A stretch of DNA of 64,000 nt, taken from the NCBI GenBank assembly GCA_000433535.1, contig FR892670.1, positions 21,246 through 85,245 on the forward strand, in the 5' to 3' direction. The notes under the pieces were generated by a model that was given only the letters and a program-made list of their open reading frames with translations, had not been told where the DNA came from and made no database searches. Positions within the stretch are counted from its first letter, which is position 1; every line of letters begins with the position of its first letter. Positions 9,652 through 18,172 of this stretch are shown here, piece after piece. Both the position numbers and the translations under genes were made by a program. The stretch is from Dorea sp. CAG:317 (GTDB lineage: Bacteria > Bacillota > Clostridia > Lachnospirales > Lachnospiraceae).

Positions 9652-10947
9652 ATGAAAAAAAGATTGTTAAGCGTATTGCTTTGTGCAGGCTTAATCGCTT
9701 CTTTGGCGGTTGGATGCGGAGGCGGAAAAGATGCGGGAAAAGACGGTGAAAAAGAAACTTTATCTGTATGGCTTCCACCATTAGATGATGAAACAGAAAA
9801 AAATTATGTTCCGCTTCTTGACAAATTTGAAGAAGAGAATAACTGCGAGTTGGATGTGCAAATTATTCCGTGGGATACTTATGAAGAAAAGTATATGACA
9901 GGAATCAATGCAGATGAGGGACCGGATGTGGGATATATGTATGTGGAAATGTTCCCGACATACATTGATTCCGGAGCAGTTGTTGATATGTCTGAGTATT
10001 TAAGTGATGAAGATTATGAGGAATATCTTTATCTTGATAAAGGGGAAATGATGGGTGGACAGTATGGTGTTCCGATTGTAACCGGTAACCCATTTATCAT
10101 GTACTACAATAAAGATATCTTGGATGAATTAGGAGAAAAAGCTCCTGAGACTTGGGAAGATTTCAAGAGAATCTGTGAAAAGGCAACCAAAGATACTGAT
10201 GGAGATGGAAAGATTGATCAGTATGGTTATGCAGCAGGATTTAATAATGGTGATATGAGCCCGCTGTATTTATTAAATTCTTATTATTATAGCTTATTGT
10301 GGCAGAGTGGAAGTGATATTTATAATGATGATCTGAAATCTGTACGCTTCAATGACGAAGCCGGTGTAAAGGCTGTAGAATATTTGAAGAGCTTGACACC
10401 ATATATGCCGGAAGATTATATGTCACTTGCAGCAACAGATGCATTCTCAAGCGTATTTGGCGGAGGAAAAGCTGCGTTTGCATGTGCTCGTGCAATGCAG
10501 GCACAGACAGAATCTTTCAAAGAAACTTATCCGGACTTGAACTGGGATTATGTGACATCATTAAAAGGAGAGCAGTATGGAACCTTTGGTGCGGCAGATT
10601 GCTTAACATTGATGTCAGCATGTGAAAACAAAGAACTTGGGATGAAATTAATTAAATATATGGTTGGCTCAGAGGTTATGACTGCATATCACAAAGAGCA
10701 TTTCGGTGCACCAATGACTGCAGACGAGCCGTATCAGGGTGATGAAAAACTGGAGAGAATTCTGACAGAAGATAGAGATAAATGGCGTCCGCTTCAGGCA
10801 GGACCATGTGGTTCAGACATTTTACTGAATCTGACATCACAGCTTCAGGCAGTTATGAGCGGAGATGCAGAAGCAAAAGAGGCGTTAGATGAGGCGGCAG
10901 ACTATTCTAATGAGTTGCTGGACGAATATTGGGCTGACAAAGAATAG
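9652..10947 (+). CDS. Carbohydrate-type ABC transporter substrate-binding lipoprotein
   Basis: Precursor of 431 residues with a lipoprotein signal MKKRLLSVLLCAGLIASLAVGCGGG (lipid Cys at residue 22). The mature part has the cluster B fold of sugar-binding proteins: LSVWLPPLDDETEKNYVPLLDKFEEENN, GVPIVTGNPFIMYYNKDILDELG, and DTDGDGKIDQYGYA, a calcium-loop-like segment. The ligand cannot be deduced. GGGAGAAG precedes the ATG. The next genes are two permeases and a methyltransferase-like protein. No ATPase is present, so a shared MsmK-type ATPase is likely. Confidence 0.88.
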   Translation: MKKRLLSVLLCAGLIASLAVGCGGGKDAGKDGEKETLSVWLPPLDDETEKNYVPLLDKFEEENNCELDVQIIPWDTYEEKYMTGINADEGPDVGYMYVEMFPTYIDSGAVVDMSEYLSDEDYEEYLYLDKGEMMGGQYGVPIVTGNPFIMYYNKDILDELGEKAPETWEDFKRICEKATKDTDGDGKIDQYGYAAGFNNGDMSPLYLLNSYYYSLLWQSGSDIYNDDLKSVRFNDEAGVKAVEYLKSLTPYMPEDYMSLAATDAFSSVFGGGKAAFACARAMQAQTESFKETYPDLNWDYVTSLKGEQYGTFGAADCLTLMSACENKELGMKLIKYMVGSEVMTAYHKEHFGAPMTADEPYQGDEKLERILTEDRDKWRPLQAGPCGSDILLNLTSQLQAVMSGDAEAKEALDEAADYSNELLDEYWADKE

Positions 10948-10960
10948 AACGAAGATGTGA

Positions 10961-10993
10961 AAAAGGTGCCTGCATAGTGCAGGTACCTTTTTG
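10961..10993 (+). terminator. Stem-loop between binding-protein and permease genes (attenuator)
   Basis: Stem AAAAGGTGCCTGCA / TGCAGGTACCTTTT with a TAG loop and trailing T's, 13 bp after the stop of the binding-protein gene. It resembles a partial terminator that lets the binding protein be made in excess of the permeases. Confidence 0.8.
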
Positions 10994-11046
10994 CTGATTG
11001 TTGATTGAACATAGGATTACTATTTTAAGTCGAAGGAGCATTACAA

Positions 11047-11928
11047 ATGAAAAAGAAAAAGCAACACATATTTGCAGCATATGGATATATTGCGCCCATG
11101 GCATTGATATTAATTGTATTTTTAGGCGTGTCTGTAATTATGTCAATCGTATTAAGTTTTACAAAATATAATATTCTGACTCCTCCGCAATTTAATGGTT
11201 TAGATAATTATGTCAGAATGCTGACAGATAAAAAACTTATAAAAGCATTTTTTAATACGTTAAAAATTATGGTTTATGTAGTACCGATTCAAACGATTCT
11301 TGCAATTGGTACAGCTGTTTTGATCGCATCAAGAAAGAATACATGGCTTGGAAAGATTGCTAATGTGGTTATTTTTATACCTGTATTGTCATCCAATGCT
11401 GTTGTAGGAACTATTTGGAAGGCGATTTTAAATGGTAATGTGGATGCGATTGAAAAATTTTTTGCATTTTTTGGAATTGATTGTTCTATGTTGCTTGGAG
11501 ATGCGACGTTCGCTCTTGTTACGGTCGCCATGGTATCTGTATGGAAAAATATGGGATATTATGCGGTACTTTATATTTCTGCGATTTTGAATATACCTAA
11601 CAGCTATTACGAAGCGGCAAAAGTAGATGGCGCAGGCAGGTGGCAGCAGTTTTGTTATATCACACTTCCGATGTTGAAACCAACTACTATTATGACTGTG
11701 TTTTTAGGAATCACGACATCCTTACAGTGCTTTGATATTATTTATAATTTGACAGGTGGTGGACCGGCAATGGGAACGACAACGCTTGTGTTCTATGCAT
11801 ATGATCTTTGCTTTAAATCAGCGAGAGCGGGTTATGCCATGTCGGTTTCGAATTTATTATTTGTTTTGATTTTGGTTACTGCACTCGCGCAGCGAAAGCT
11901 AATGAAACGTGAAGTTTCAGAGATATAA
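11047..11928 (+). CDS. ABC sugar transporter permease (MalF/UgpA type)
   Basis: Membrane protein of 293 residues with six predicted helices. The cytoplasmic EAA loop reads YYEAAKVDGAGRWQQFCYITLPMLKP, the signature of the first permease of CUT1 sugar importers. The ATG at 11047 follows AAGGAGCATTACAA. It pairs with the next gene to form the channel. The fragment TGGGPAMGTTTLVFYAYDLCF is typical of this subfamily. Confidence 0.9.
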   Translation: MKKKKQHIFAAYGYIAPMALILIVFLGVSVIMSIVLSFTKYNILTPPQFNGLDNYVRMLTDKKLIKAFFNTLKIMVYVVPIQTILAIGTAVLIASRKNTWLGKIANVVIFIPVLSSNAVVGTIWKAILNGNVDAIEKFFAFFGIDCSMLLGDATFALVTVAMVSVWKNMGYYAVLYISAILNIPNSYYEAAKVDGAGRWQQFCYITLPMLKPTTIMTVFLGITTSLQCFDIIYNLTGGGPAMGTTTLVFYAYDLCFKSARAGYAMSVSNLLFVLILVTALAQRKLMKREVSEI

Positions 11929-11943
11929 GGAGGGAATGAAGCG

Positions 11944-12747
11944 GTGAAACAAGTAGAAAAATATACTGGAAGCTTCTTTTTGCTGATTATTATTGCAGGA
12001 AGTGTCTTTCCTTTTATCTATATGGGTGTTATGTCCTTGAAAAATACTTTGAGTGTGCGGGATTTTAATCTTGATAATTTAACTATGGCAAATTATGTGA
12101 AGATTTTTCAGACTGCGGAATTTGAACGATATTTTTTTAATAGTGTATTTGTAGCGCTTGCAGGAGTGGCATTGGCGGTTATTGTAAGTTGTCTTGCAGG
12201 ATATGCATTTGCAAAGATTAAGTTTCCGGGCAATGATCTTATCTTTTTTATTTTCATCATGACGCTGATTGTTCCGTCGGAAGTTATTATTGTACCATTA
12301 TATTTGACGATAAAAAATCTGGGTTGGCTGAATACTTACCAAGCATTGATCCTGCCTTTGCCGACAGCTCTTGGAACATTTATCATGCGGCAGGCAATTC
12401 TGGGAGTTCCCAATGAAATGCTGGAGGCTGCGAAGATGGAAGGGTGCTCGAATGTAAAAATATTATGGAAGATTATTATGCCTTTAGTTAAACCGGCAAT
12501 TTTAACGTTGGCAATTTTTACTTTTGTAGGGGCATGGAACAATTTCTTATGGCCTTTGATTGTAAGTACAAAAAGTGAAATGAAAACATTGCCGCTTATG
12601 TTGAGTGCTACCAAAACTCAATTTGAACAGAATATTGGATTGACAATGGCATGCGCAGCGGTCAATTTTCTGCCGCCATTTATTTTTTATATACTTCTGC
12701 AGAGCAGATTTAAGGAAGGCGTTGTGCTAAGTGGTGTGAAAGGATAG
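11944..12747 (+). CDS. ABC sugar transporter permease (MalG/UgpE type)
   Basis: Second CUT1 permease, 267 residues and six helices, with the EAA loop MLEAAKMEGCSNVKILWKIIMPLVKP. Translation starts at GTG 11944, placed 9 bp after a strong AGGAGGG; the ATG at 11937 is in another frame and ends at once. The typical FAWNNFLWPLIVS-like segment is present as GAWNNFLWPLIVST. The methyltransferase-like gene begins 6 bp after its stop, so the four genes form one operon. Confidence 0.9.
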   Translation: MKQVEKYTGSFFLLIIIAGSVFPFIYMGVMSLKNTLSVRDFNLDNLTMANYVKIFQTAEFERYFFNSVFVALAGVALAVIVSCLAGYAFAKIKFPGNDLIFFIFIMTLIVPSEVIIVPLYLTIKNLGWLNTYQALILPLPTALGTFIMRQAILGVPNEMLEAAKMEGCSNVKILWKIIMPLVKPAILTLAIFTFVGAWNNFLWPLIVSTKSEMKTLPLMLSATKTQFEQNIGLTMACAAVNFLPPFIFYILLQSRFKEGVVLSGVKG

Positions 12748-12753
12748 CAGATT

Positions 12754-13809
12754 ATGGAGATAAAAAGATATTTGGCAGATGAAATGACCCCTGTGGAGAG
12801 GCGAAAAGCAATAGAAGAAGGGAAACCATACGACCGTATTCCGTGTCTTCCGTGTATGGGGGAATTTAAATGTCAGATCAGCAAAGTGTCGATTAGAGAG
12901 ATGTGGCATGATGCGCAGAAGATGGCAGATATAGAAATAGCGTCCTATAATCGTTTTGGACATGATCAATTGATGATCGGACCGAATTCTTATGGGATAG
13001 CAGAAATGTTGGGAGCTAACGTAGAATATCCTGAAAACCAGCTCCCTTATATTAGAAAGCTGTACTTGGACGAATTGGAGAAAGTGGATGTGTTAGGGCA
13101 GATAGAAATTAAAGAGCATCCACGTATGAAGGTATTTACAGATGCAGCTGGTATTTTAGAAAAAGAAGCGTTGAAAACGGTGCCGGTATCTGCAAGTGCA
13201 GGTGGTCCTCTTACGATTGCATCTTATCTTCACGGAGCAGAAAAACTTTTGCGGGATTTTAGAAAGAATCCAGAGAAAGTACATCAATTGCTTCGAGTGA
13301 TTACTGATGCAGAAAAAAGCAGTATAAAGATCATGGCTGAGTTTGGGCTGGGAACAGCATTTGCTGATCCGGTTGCAAACCCTGAGTTGATCGGGCCTAA
13401 ATATTACCAAGAGTTTGCTTTTCCGTATATGAAAGAGTTAACGGATTATGCCTATAAAATCAGTGGTAAAAAACCATTTTTGCATATGTGCGGAAAGACA
13501 TATTCGATATGGAAATATTTTCGGGAACTTCAATTAGAATCGATCAGCATTGACAATATCATTGATCTGAATAGAGCAAAAGAAGAATTGTCAGATGTGT
13601 TGACGGTTGCTGGAAATGTACCACCGGTAGATGTGGTGATGAATGGTACGAAAGAAGAAATTTTTGAATCGGTAAAACAATGTATGGACATTGGAAAACA
13701 AATGGGAAAGGGATATGTACTGGCAACAGGATGTGAAGTACCATATGGCACAGAGCCAGAGAAAGTAGAGTGGTTTATGGAAGCCGGCAGATTATACGGG
13801 AAGAAATAA
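12754..13809 (+). CDS. Uroporphyrinogen decarboxylase-family zinc methyltransferase (MtaA/CmuA-like)
   Basis: Protein of 351 residues with the UROD/MtaA barrel fold. Key residues are H244 and C246 in FLHMCGKT and C327 in LATGCEVP, matching the His-Cys-Cys zinc site of methylcobamide:thiol methyltransferases rather than heme enzymes. True UroD would have an N-terminal RQAGR motif, and this protein has YDRIPCLPCMGEF in that place. It is the last gene of a sugar-type ABC operon, 6 bp after the permease. It probably handles a methyl group from the imported compound, but no corrinoid protein or MT1 partner is adjacent. Reaction and substrate are unknown. Confidence 0.75.
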   Translation: MEIKRYLADEMTPVERRKAIEEGKPYDRIPCLPCMGEFKCQISKVSIREMWHDAQKMADIEIASYNRFGHDQLMIGPNSYGIAEMLGANVEYPENQLPYIRKLYLDELEKVDVLGQIEIKEHPRMKVFTDAAGILEKEALKTVPVSASAGGPLTIASYLHGAEKLLRDFRKNPEKVHQLLRVITDAEKSSIKIMAEFGLGTAFADPVANPELIGPKYYQEFAFPYMKELTDYAYKISGKKPFLHMCGKTYSIWKYFRELQLESISIDNIIDLNRAKEELSDVLTVAGNVPPVDVVMNGTKEEIFESVKQCMDIGKQMGKGYVLATGCEVPYGTEPEKVEWFMEAGRLYGKK

Positions 13810-13872
13810 AGATAAGGCAGATGCAGACGCATCTGTTATCTGGGTTTGTCAAGTAAAGTGTGTAAATTTTTT

Positions 13873-13910
13873 ATCGGCGGTCGGGTTTGACCGCCGATTT
13901 TACATTTTTA
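13873..13910 (+). terminator. Terminator-like hairpin after the ABC-methyltransferase operon
   Basis: Stem ATCGGCGGTC / GACCGCCGAT with loop GGGTTT, followed by TTTACATTTTTATT. Another hairpin (CAGATGC-AGAC-GCATCTG) lies at 13818-13835. Confidence 0.7.
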
Positions 13911-13923
13911 TTGATTTCCATAA

Positions 13924-14040
13924 TTATTGAAATGGAAGATCACATTCGTCCACATCAGGTAATTGAAAAACATTCGTATCAAAATAGACCTCATCAGTTT
14001 CGGGGGAATATTGATAGATGTATCCCAGAGAGTGTAAAAT
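13924..14040 (-). pseudogene. Orphan C-terminal protein fragment
   Basis: The minus strand reads HSLGYIYQYSPETDEVY then FDTNVFQLPDVDECDLPFQ and a TAA at 13924-13926. Composition and lack of stops look like a true protein C terminus, but upstream it enters the IS-like end at about 14041, with no start codon. I do not recognise the family. It is probably a truncated gene left by mobile-element activity. Confidence 0.35.
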
Positions 14041-14057
14041 AAAGTGCGTAAGTTTAG

Positions 14058-14561
14058 TTACCGGTAACTTACACACTTTGTATATTTTCCTTTTGCGAAT
14101 GCTCGCGAACTTCCCAACATTGCTTTTGCGGTTTGATAAGATTCTTCATCAATGTTAGAAAAATATTCTTTGTTACTATCTATGTATTTCTTAAGTGCAA
14201 GTTTGTCTTTTCTACGCTTCAGTATACTAAACATCATTTGTAAATCATAGTTAAGATTTTCGAGGTTTTTAAGCTTGGAAGGATCTATTAAATTAATGGT
14301 ATAATTGGGAATATATTTTTTGAAGAGTTCCATATTTTTGTGGTTTCACCCGAGAAGTCTGTGAAAATCTAAGTCTTTGTCCCATGGCTGAGTTCCATAA
14401 TAGAAAACAAGGCTGATGACCGGGCATAGAGTATCTGCTTTCATTATAAGATTTCGACAGCGCTCGATTTTAATATCTTTTCTATCAGCAGTTTGAATAA
14501 TAATTCCGTGCACACCGTTTTCCTGCATTAAATGTTCCCTGGTGAACAGAGGCGGAATCAC
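14058..14561 (-). pseudogene. Rpn family recombination-promoting nuclease/putative transposase, degraded
   Basis: Two pieces in the same frame, separated by an in-frame TGA at 14346-14348. The first reads VISLVFYYGTQPWDKDLDFHRLLG and the second MELFKKYIPNYTINLIDPSKL. These are conserved core segments of the Rpn/YhgA PD-(D/E)XK nuclease family. The N-terminal part with the catalytic residues is missing, and the 3' end runs into an IS-like repeat (TAA at 14058). A second decayed copy lies at 34450-35132. It is not expected to be functional. Confidence 0.75.
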
Positions 14562-14891
14562 AACGAGTTCAGATTATAGAATGTTTGAAGTGAGTTTAGA
14601 GTAACTCTGAGTGTATTTACTTTAGCATAGTTTTGAGAGGCATTCAAAAGAGAGATTGGGGAGAAGGCATCCGTTAATTGAAACAAATTTTCACCCACTT
14701 TTTTGTGCATTTTTTTCATCTGAAATTCCTTGCATTTTTGGTGTGTATAACGTAAGATAAAAGCACTCTATCATTCTAAAGAGTCTTGTTTATTCCTTTT
14801 GTTTTTATCAGAGAAGTCCTGAATATTTCCTGTGAAAGTTGTTAGTAACTAATGAATCGACATCGTTTTTATTTAAGAAGGAGTGGTGAAT
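14562..14891. other. Gap without gene; candidate promoter only
   Basis: AT-rich stretch between the Rpn remnant and the pseudokinase gene. TTGCAT (14730-14735) and TAAGAT (14753-14758) with 17 bp between them form a plausible promoter for the following operon, leaving a leader of about 125 nt. I see no open frame or structured RNA here. Confidence 0.5.
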
Positions 14892-16355
14892 GTGGCAGCG
14901 AAAGACAGTTATGATGTGCTGCGTTTGATCGGGCATGGAAAGAATAGTTATGTCAGCTCGGAAAATGTAATGGGAACGCCGCTGATCTATTGGCTGAAAT
15001 ATCATCCGCATCTGGAAAAAGAAAGGCTGTTTCAATGGATGCGTGTGATTGCTGAACAGTTGGAGCAGTTTCACAAATGCAGAGGAAAGCCCTGTTATCA
15101 ATATGTGAATCCGTATAGCGTGATTGTAACGGAGGAAAAAGAACTGTATTTTCTTGATCTCGGAGCAGAATCCAATGAAGAGATGCTTCGGAAAATGCAG
15201 CAGCGGAGTGTGCGGGAATATTTTCTTCCAAGGGAAGATGCGTATTATCAAAGAGCCAGTATAGCACTTGATATTTATGGAATCGGAAAGACCTATCAGT
15301 ATTTGTTGTCTGAGACGGAACAGGAACCGCCGCTTACAAAAAGAGAAATCATAAAACTTCAAAAACTCATTTCAAAATGTCTGGATAGACATTCAAAGCA
15401 AGTATTTCAAAAAGTATCAGATATTCAAAAATATATTCCAGAATGTAAAAAAACAGAGCACAGGAAGAACAAAATATTTCCTGCAGTAACCTTATTGGCA
15501 GTAGTTTTAACTGTCATTTTCCTATCTGCCGGAAAGGGACAGGAAGTGGTGAAGAGCAAGTCGGAGAACGAGGGCGGACAGGCGGTACAAGAGCTGGATG
15601 AAAAGGGAAAAGAGCAAGGATTAGAATTTGAACTTGCACTTCTTTATTTTCTGAAACTTCAAGATTATGAAGAAAGCATTCGAATTTTACATCAGATGAA
15701 AGGAGAACCGGCGGCAGAAAATTTAGAAGTAATTGTAAGAAGTCTCGGTGGCGGAATGGTTTCGGAACAGGAACTTCGGGAGGCGCTTCGTGAATTTGAA
15801 AAAGAACTGGAGGGGAATAACCTGTCAGAAAAAGAAAGGTGTAATTACTATGAATGTCTTTTGAGAGGATATGCACAGCTTACCGGAGAAGAAGACAAGA
15901 AGGAACTTTTGCGGTTGGGACAGGCATATGAAAGGATCGCGGAAGAAGTTCCGGCAGAGCTATTGGCGAATATGGCGGATGCCAATGAAAAATGTGGACA
16001 ATATGAGGAGGCTCTGCGGATTTACGAAAGAGTGATGGAACAGACAGAGGATCATAGGGAGAAAGAAGTGCTCTATGAGAGAGAGGCGCAAGTGGCTGTG
16101 TCCGCAGATATGCCGGAGAAAGGACTGGAAATTTTGAGAAAGGGAATTCAAGAACTCCCGGAATCGTTGGAATTAAGAATTGCTTATTTAAAGCAACAAT
16201 GTGAGGACCGTTCGATTGAACGAGCTGTTTGTATGGCGGAAATCGAAGAAGTGATCAAAGAACTGCCGGCGATTTTGGAAGAGAAACAGTTTCAAAAATT
16301 GATGAAAGAGTATGGATTTCGTGTGGAGGGAGGAAAAGTATGGGAAGAAAATTAA
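14892..16355 (+). CDS. Membrane-anchored pseudokinase with TPR-like C-terminal domain
   Basis: Protein of 487 residues. Residues 5-180 resemble a Ser/Thr kinase reduced to its C lobe. A loop-like LIGHGKNSYVS is followed directly by the hinge/helix region (PLIYWLKYHPHLEK), so the catalytic Lys strand and helix C are absent. The catalytic loop is YVNPYSVIV without HRD, FLDLG stands for DFG, REYFLPRE for the APE region, and ALDIYGIGKTYQYLL for subdomain IX. A membrane helix spans about 195-213. The rest is charged helical repeats such as YEEALRIYERVME, like TPRs. The start is GTG 14892, 8 bp after AAGGAG. It overlaps the next gene by 16 bp. Function unknown. Confidence 0.7.
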   Translation: MAAKDSYDVLRLIGHGKNSYVSSENVMGTPLIYWLKYHPHLEKERLFQWMRVIAEQLEQFHKCRGKPCYQYVNPYSVIVTEEKELYFLDLGAESNEEMLRKMQQRSVREYFLPREDAYYQRASIALDIYGIGKTYQYLLSETEQEPPLTKREIIKLQKLISKCLDRHSKQVFQKVSDIQKYIPECKKTEHRKNKIFPAVTLLAVVLTVIFLSAGKGQEVVKSKSENEGGQAVQELDEKGKEQGLEFELALLYFLKLQDYEESIRILHQMKGEPAAENLEVIVRSLGGGMVSEQELREALREFEKELEGNNLSEKERCNYYECLLRGYAQLTGEEDKKELLRLGQAYERIAEEVPAELLANMADANEKCGQYEEALRIYERVMEQTEDHREKEVLYEREAQVAVSADMPEKGLEILRKGIQELPESLELRIAYLKQQCEDRSIERAVCMAEIEEVIKELPAILEEKQFQKLMKEYGFRVEGGKVWEEN

Positions 16356-18100
16356 AGACATGGACATTGTTGGTTATTATTTTGGCGCTGATCTATGTAC
16401 AGCAGGCGCCGGATATTTATGCGGAAAGCGCCGATAGAGACCCAAAAGAAGAGGTGGAGACACCCCAAGAGCCGGAGACACTGCAAGAACCGGAGACACC
16501 CCAAGAGCCGGAGACGCCAGCAGAACCGATAGTTTTGTATCAGATAGAGATTCCAAAAGAAGACGGAGAACACGGCTGGTATAAGACACGACCGGAGATA
16601 AAACTTCGTCACATGGGAAGCCGTGGGGTAACAAAATATAAAGTATCCGCGGGAGAAGAAGTGTGGAAAGAAGGAATATTAGAGGAGAAAGACGAAGAGG
16701 TTTTATTAAAAAAAGATCTGTTTCGAGATGGAAAGAGTTCGTTGTCTGTCTGGATGGAGGATGAAGATGGAAAACTGGTGGAAAATAGTACGCTGGAGAA
16801 AGAGATAAAGGTTGATACAATAGCTCCCCAATTCGAAATGACAGCGTCTGCCGGTTTTGCAGTGTGGTATCAAAAAGAAGCAAAGCTTCATGTAAGAGGA
16901 ATGGATAGAGAAAGTGGGATTCAGGAGATTGCATGCTATGTAGATGGAGTGTACGAGGGGAAGAAAAAGGCGGTGGAAGGAGAGTTTGTTATTCAGAAAC
17001 CATCCGCAGGCGGAAAATCTCATACCGTTACAATCATTGTAAAAGATCAGGCGGGAAATCAGAACAGTCAGATTGAAGAACTGTATATTGATCAAATGGC
17101 GCCGAGGGTGAAGATTGGCGGCGCGGAAGCGTATATGATCACGAGCAGACCAGTGACAGCTGTGTATGAAATTGAAGAAGAAAATTTGCTGAGTGAAGCC
17201 ATTGCAGAGACGCAATGGGAAGATGTAGAGGGAAAGAAGACCAAGATGGAAGCGTCGGAATGGGAGGAGACAAAAAGCGGAAAAAGAGGGACGCAGACGT
17301 TGACGGAAGACGGAATCTATCAGATACGCGTAAAGGCGAAGGACCGTGCAGGATACGAGGCGGAAGATCACAGACAGATTATCATTGATAAAGCGAACCC
17401 GGTCATTGGATATGTGGACGATCTTCAGGGGAAGTATTTAAAAAGCTTCATGTGGAATTATTTGAAAGAAGAATTGATACAGGATTTTACAACCTATACT
17501 TACGGGATTAAGCTGGATGGAAATCTGTATCAGATGGGGAAAAAGATAGAAACAGAAGGGAGACATCTTCTGGAAGTGCAAGCCGTTGATGCAGCCGGAA
17601 ATGAAGCGGTGGCGAAAGCAGAATTTGTAATTGATCACACGAAACCGGAGATTGTCTTTTCGAATGTGGAGGAAGGAAATGAGTATGAAGAGAAATGTGT
17701 GTGCAAGGTGGAACTTAGAAATGCAGAGGATGCAATCCAGAGAGTACAGATTAATGGAGAAGACCAGAAGATTGATGCCGGAAGTGCTTCCTTTCAATGT
17801 ACGCTCCAGGTTCATCAGGATTATGAGGTAGAAGTGACAGCGGTAGATCAGGCGGGAAATAAGGCACAAGAGAGTATCGTATTCAAAGTCGTTCCAAAGA
17901 AAAATATCTTTCAGAAAATAGCAGAACCTGTTGTGCAAAAGCTAAACAAAGAAGAAGGAAAGAAGCAGGAGAATATGAATGATGGAGAGAAAAAAACAAA
18001 AAAAGACCGGTGGAAGGAACCGATGCTCTGTCTGGTTATCCTTTCCTTCGCTGTGGTAGCAGGAGGATGGTATATCAGAAAAGGTCATAGACCGGAATGA
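16340..18100 (+). CDS. Ig-like repeat protein with signal sequence and C-terminal membrane anchor
   Basis: Protein of 586 residues. It has an N-terminal signal segment (KLKTWTLLVIILALIYVQQA), a proline/glutamate repeat (units PQEPET), and then several bacterial Ig-like units. Each unit ends in a motif such as KDQAGNQ, KDRAGYE, VDAAGNE or VDQAGNK. A C-terminal helix (MLCLVILSFAVVAGGWYIRK) anchors it. No LPXTG motif is present, so sortase anchoring is unlikely. The ATG at 16340 has GGAGGAAAAGT before it and lies inside the end of the pseudokinase gene, so translation is coupled. It is probably an extracytoplasmic sensor, adhesin or scaffold that works with that protein. Confidence 0.7.
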   Translation: MGRKLKTWTLLVIILALIYVQQAPDIYAESADRDPKEEVETPQEPETLQEPETPQEPETPAEPIVLYQIEIPKEDGEHGWYKTRPEIKLRHMGSRGVTKYKVSAGEEVWKEGILEEKDEEVLLKKDLFRDGKSSLSVWMEDEDGKLVENSTLEKEIKVDTIAPQFEMTASAGFAVWYQKEAKLHVRGMDRESGIQEIACYVDGVYEGKKKAVEGEFVIQKPSAGGKSHTVTIIVKDQAGNQNSQIEELYIDQMAPRVKIGGAEAYMITSRPVTAVYEIEEENLLSEAIAETQWEDVEGKKTKMEASEWEETKSGKRGTQTLTEDGIYQIRVKAKDRAGYEAEDHRQIIIDKANPVIGYVDDLQGKYLKSFMWNYLKEELIQDFTTYTYGIKLDGNLYQMGKKIETEGRHLLEVQAVDAAGNEAVAKAEFVIDHTKPEIVFSNVEEGNEYEEKCVCKVELRNAEDAIQRVQINGEDQKIDAGSASFQCTLQVHQDYEVEVTAVDQAGNKAQESIVFKVVPKKNIFQKIAEPVVQKLNKEEGKKQENMNDGEKKTKKDRWKEPMLCLVILSFAVVAGGWYIRKGHRPE

Positions 18101-18126
18101 GAATGTGCCAGAGCACATTCTCATTC
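18095..18126. terminator. Hairpin between convergent transcription units
   Basis: Perfect 14-bp stem GAATGAGAATGTGC / GCACATTCTCATTC with loop CAGA. It overlaps the stop codon of the Ig-like gene and sits 47 bp from the end of the convergent ALDH gene. The T-run is weak. Confidence 0.6.
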
Positions 18127-18172
18127 TTCAATAGTTTAGGGCAAGATTATGTCCCATGCTATGTTTTACGGA

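Larger units (their letters stand above)
13855..14079. mobile_element. Remnant of an IS-like element (terminal repeats without transposase)
   Basis: AAAGTGTGTAA at 13855-13865 is repeated in inverted form as TTACACACTTT at 14069-14079. A further copy AAAGTGCGTAAGTT at 14041-14054 faces AACTTACACACTTT at 14066-14079, giving a 14-bp hairpin around TTACCGGTAA. These resemble IS256-type ends, from memory. No transposase gene is left. The inner stretch carries an orphan C-terminal coding fragment on the minus strand. Confidence 0.4.

Noticed and set aside
14892..16355. Active Ser/Thr protein kinase
   Set aside because: The ATP-anchoring Lys strand, helix C and the HRD catalytic loop are absent, so it is described as a pseudokinase.
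16706..17371. 221-codon open frame opposite the Ig-like gene
   Set aside because: Shadow of a Lys/Glu-rich gene read backwards as Phe/Leu-rich sequence; no start signal.
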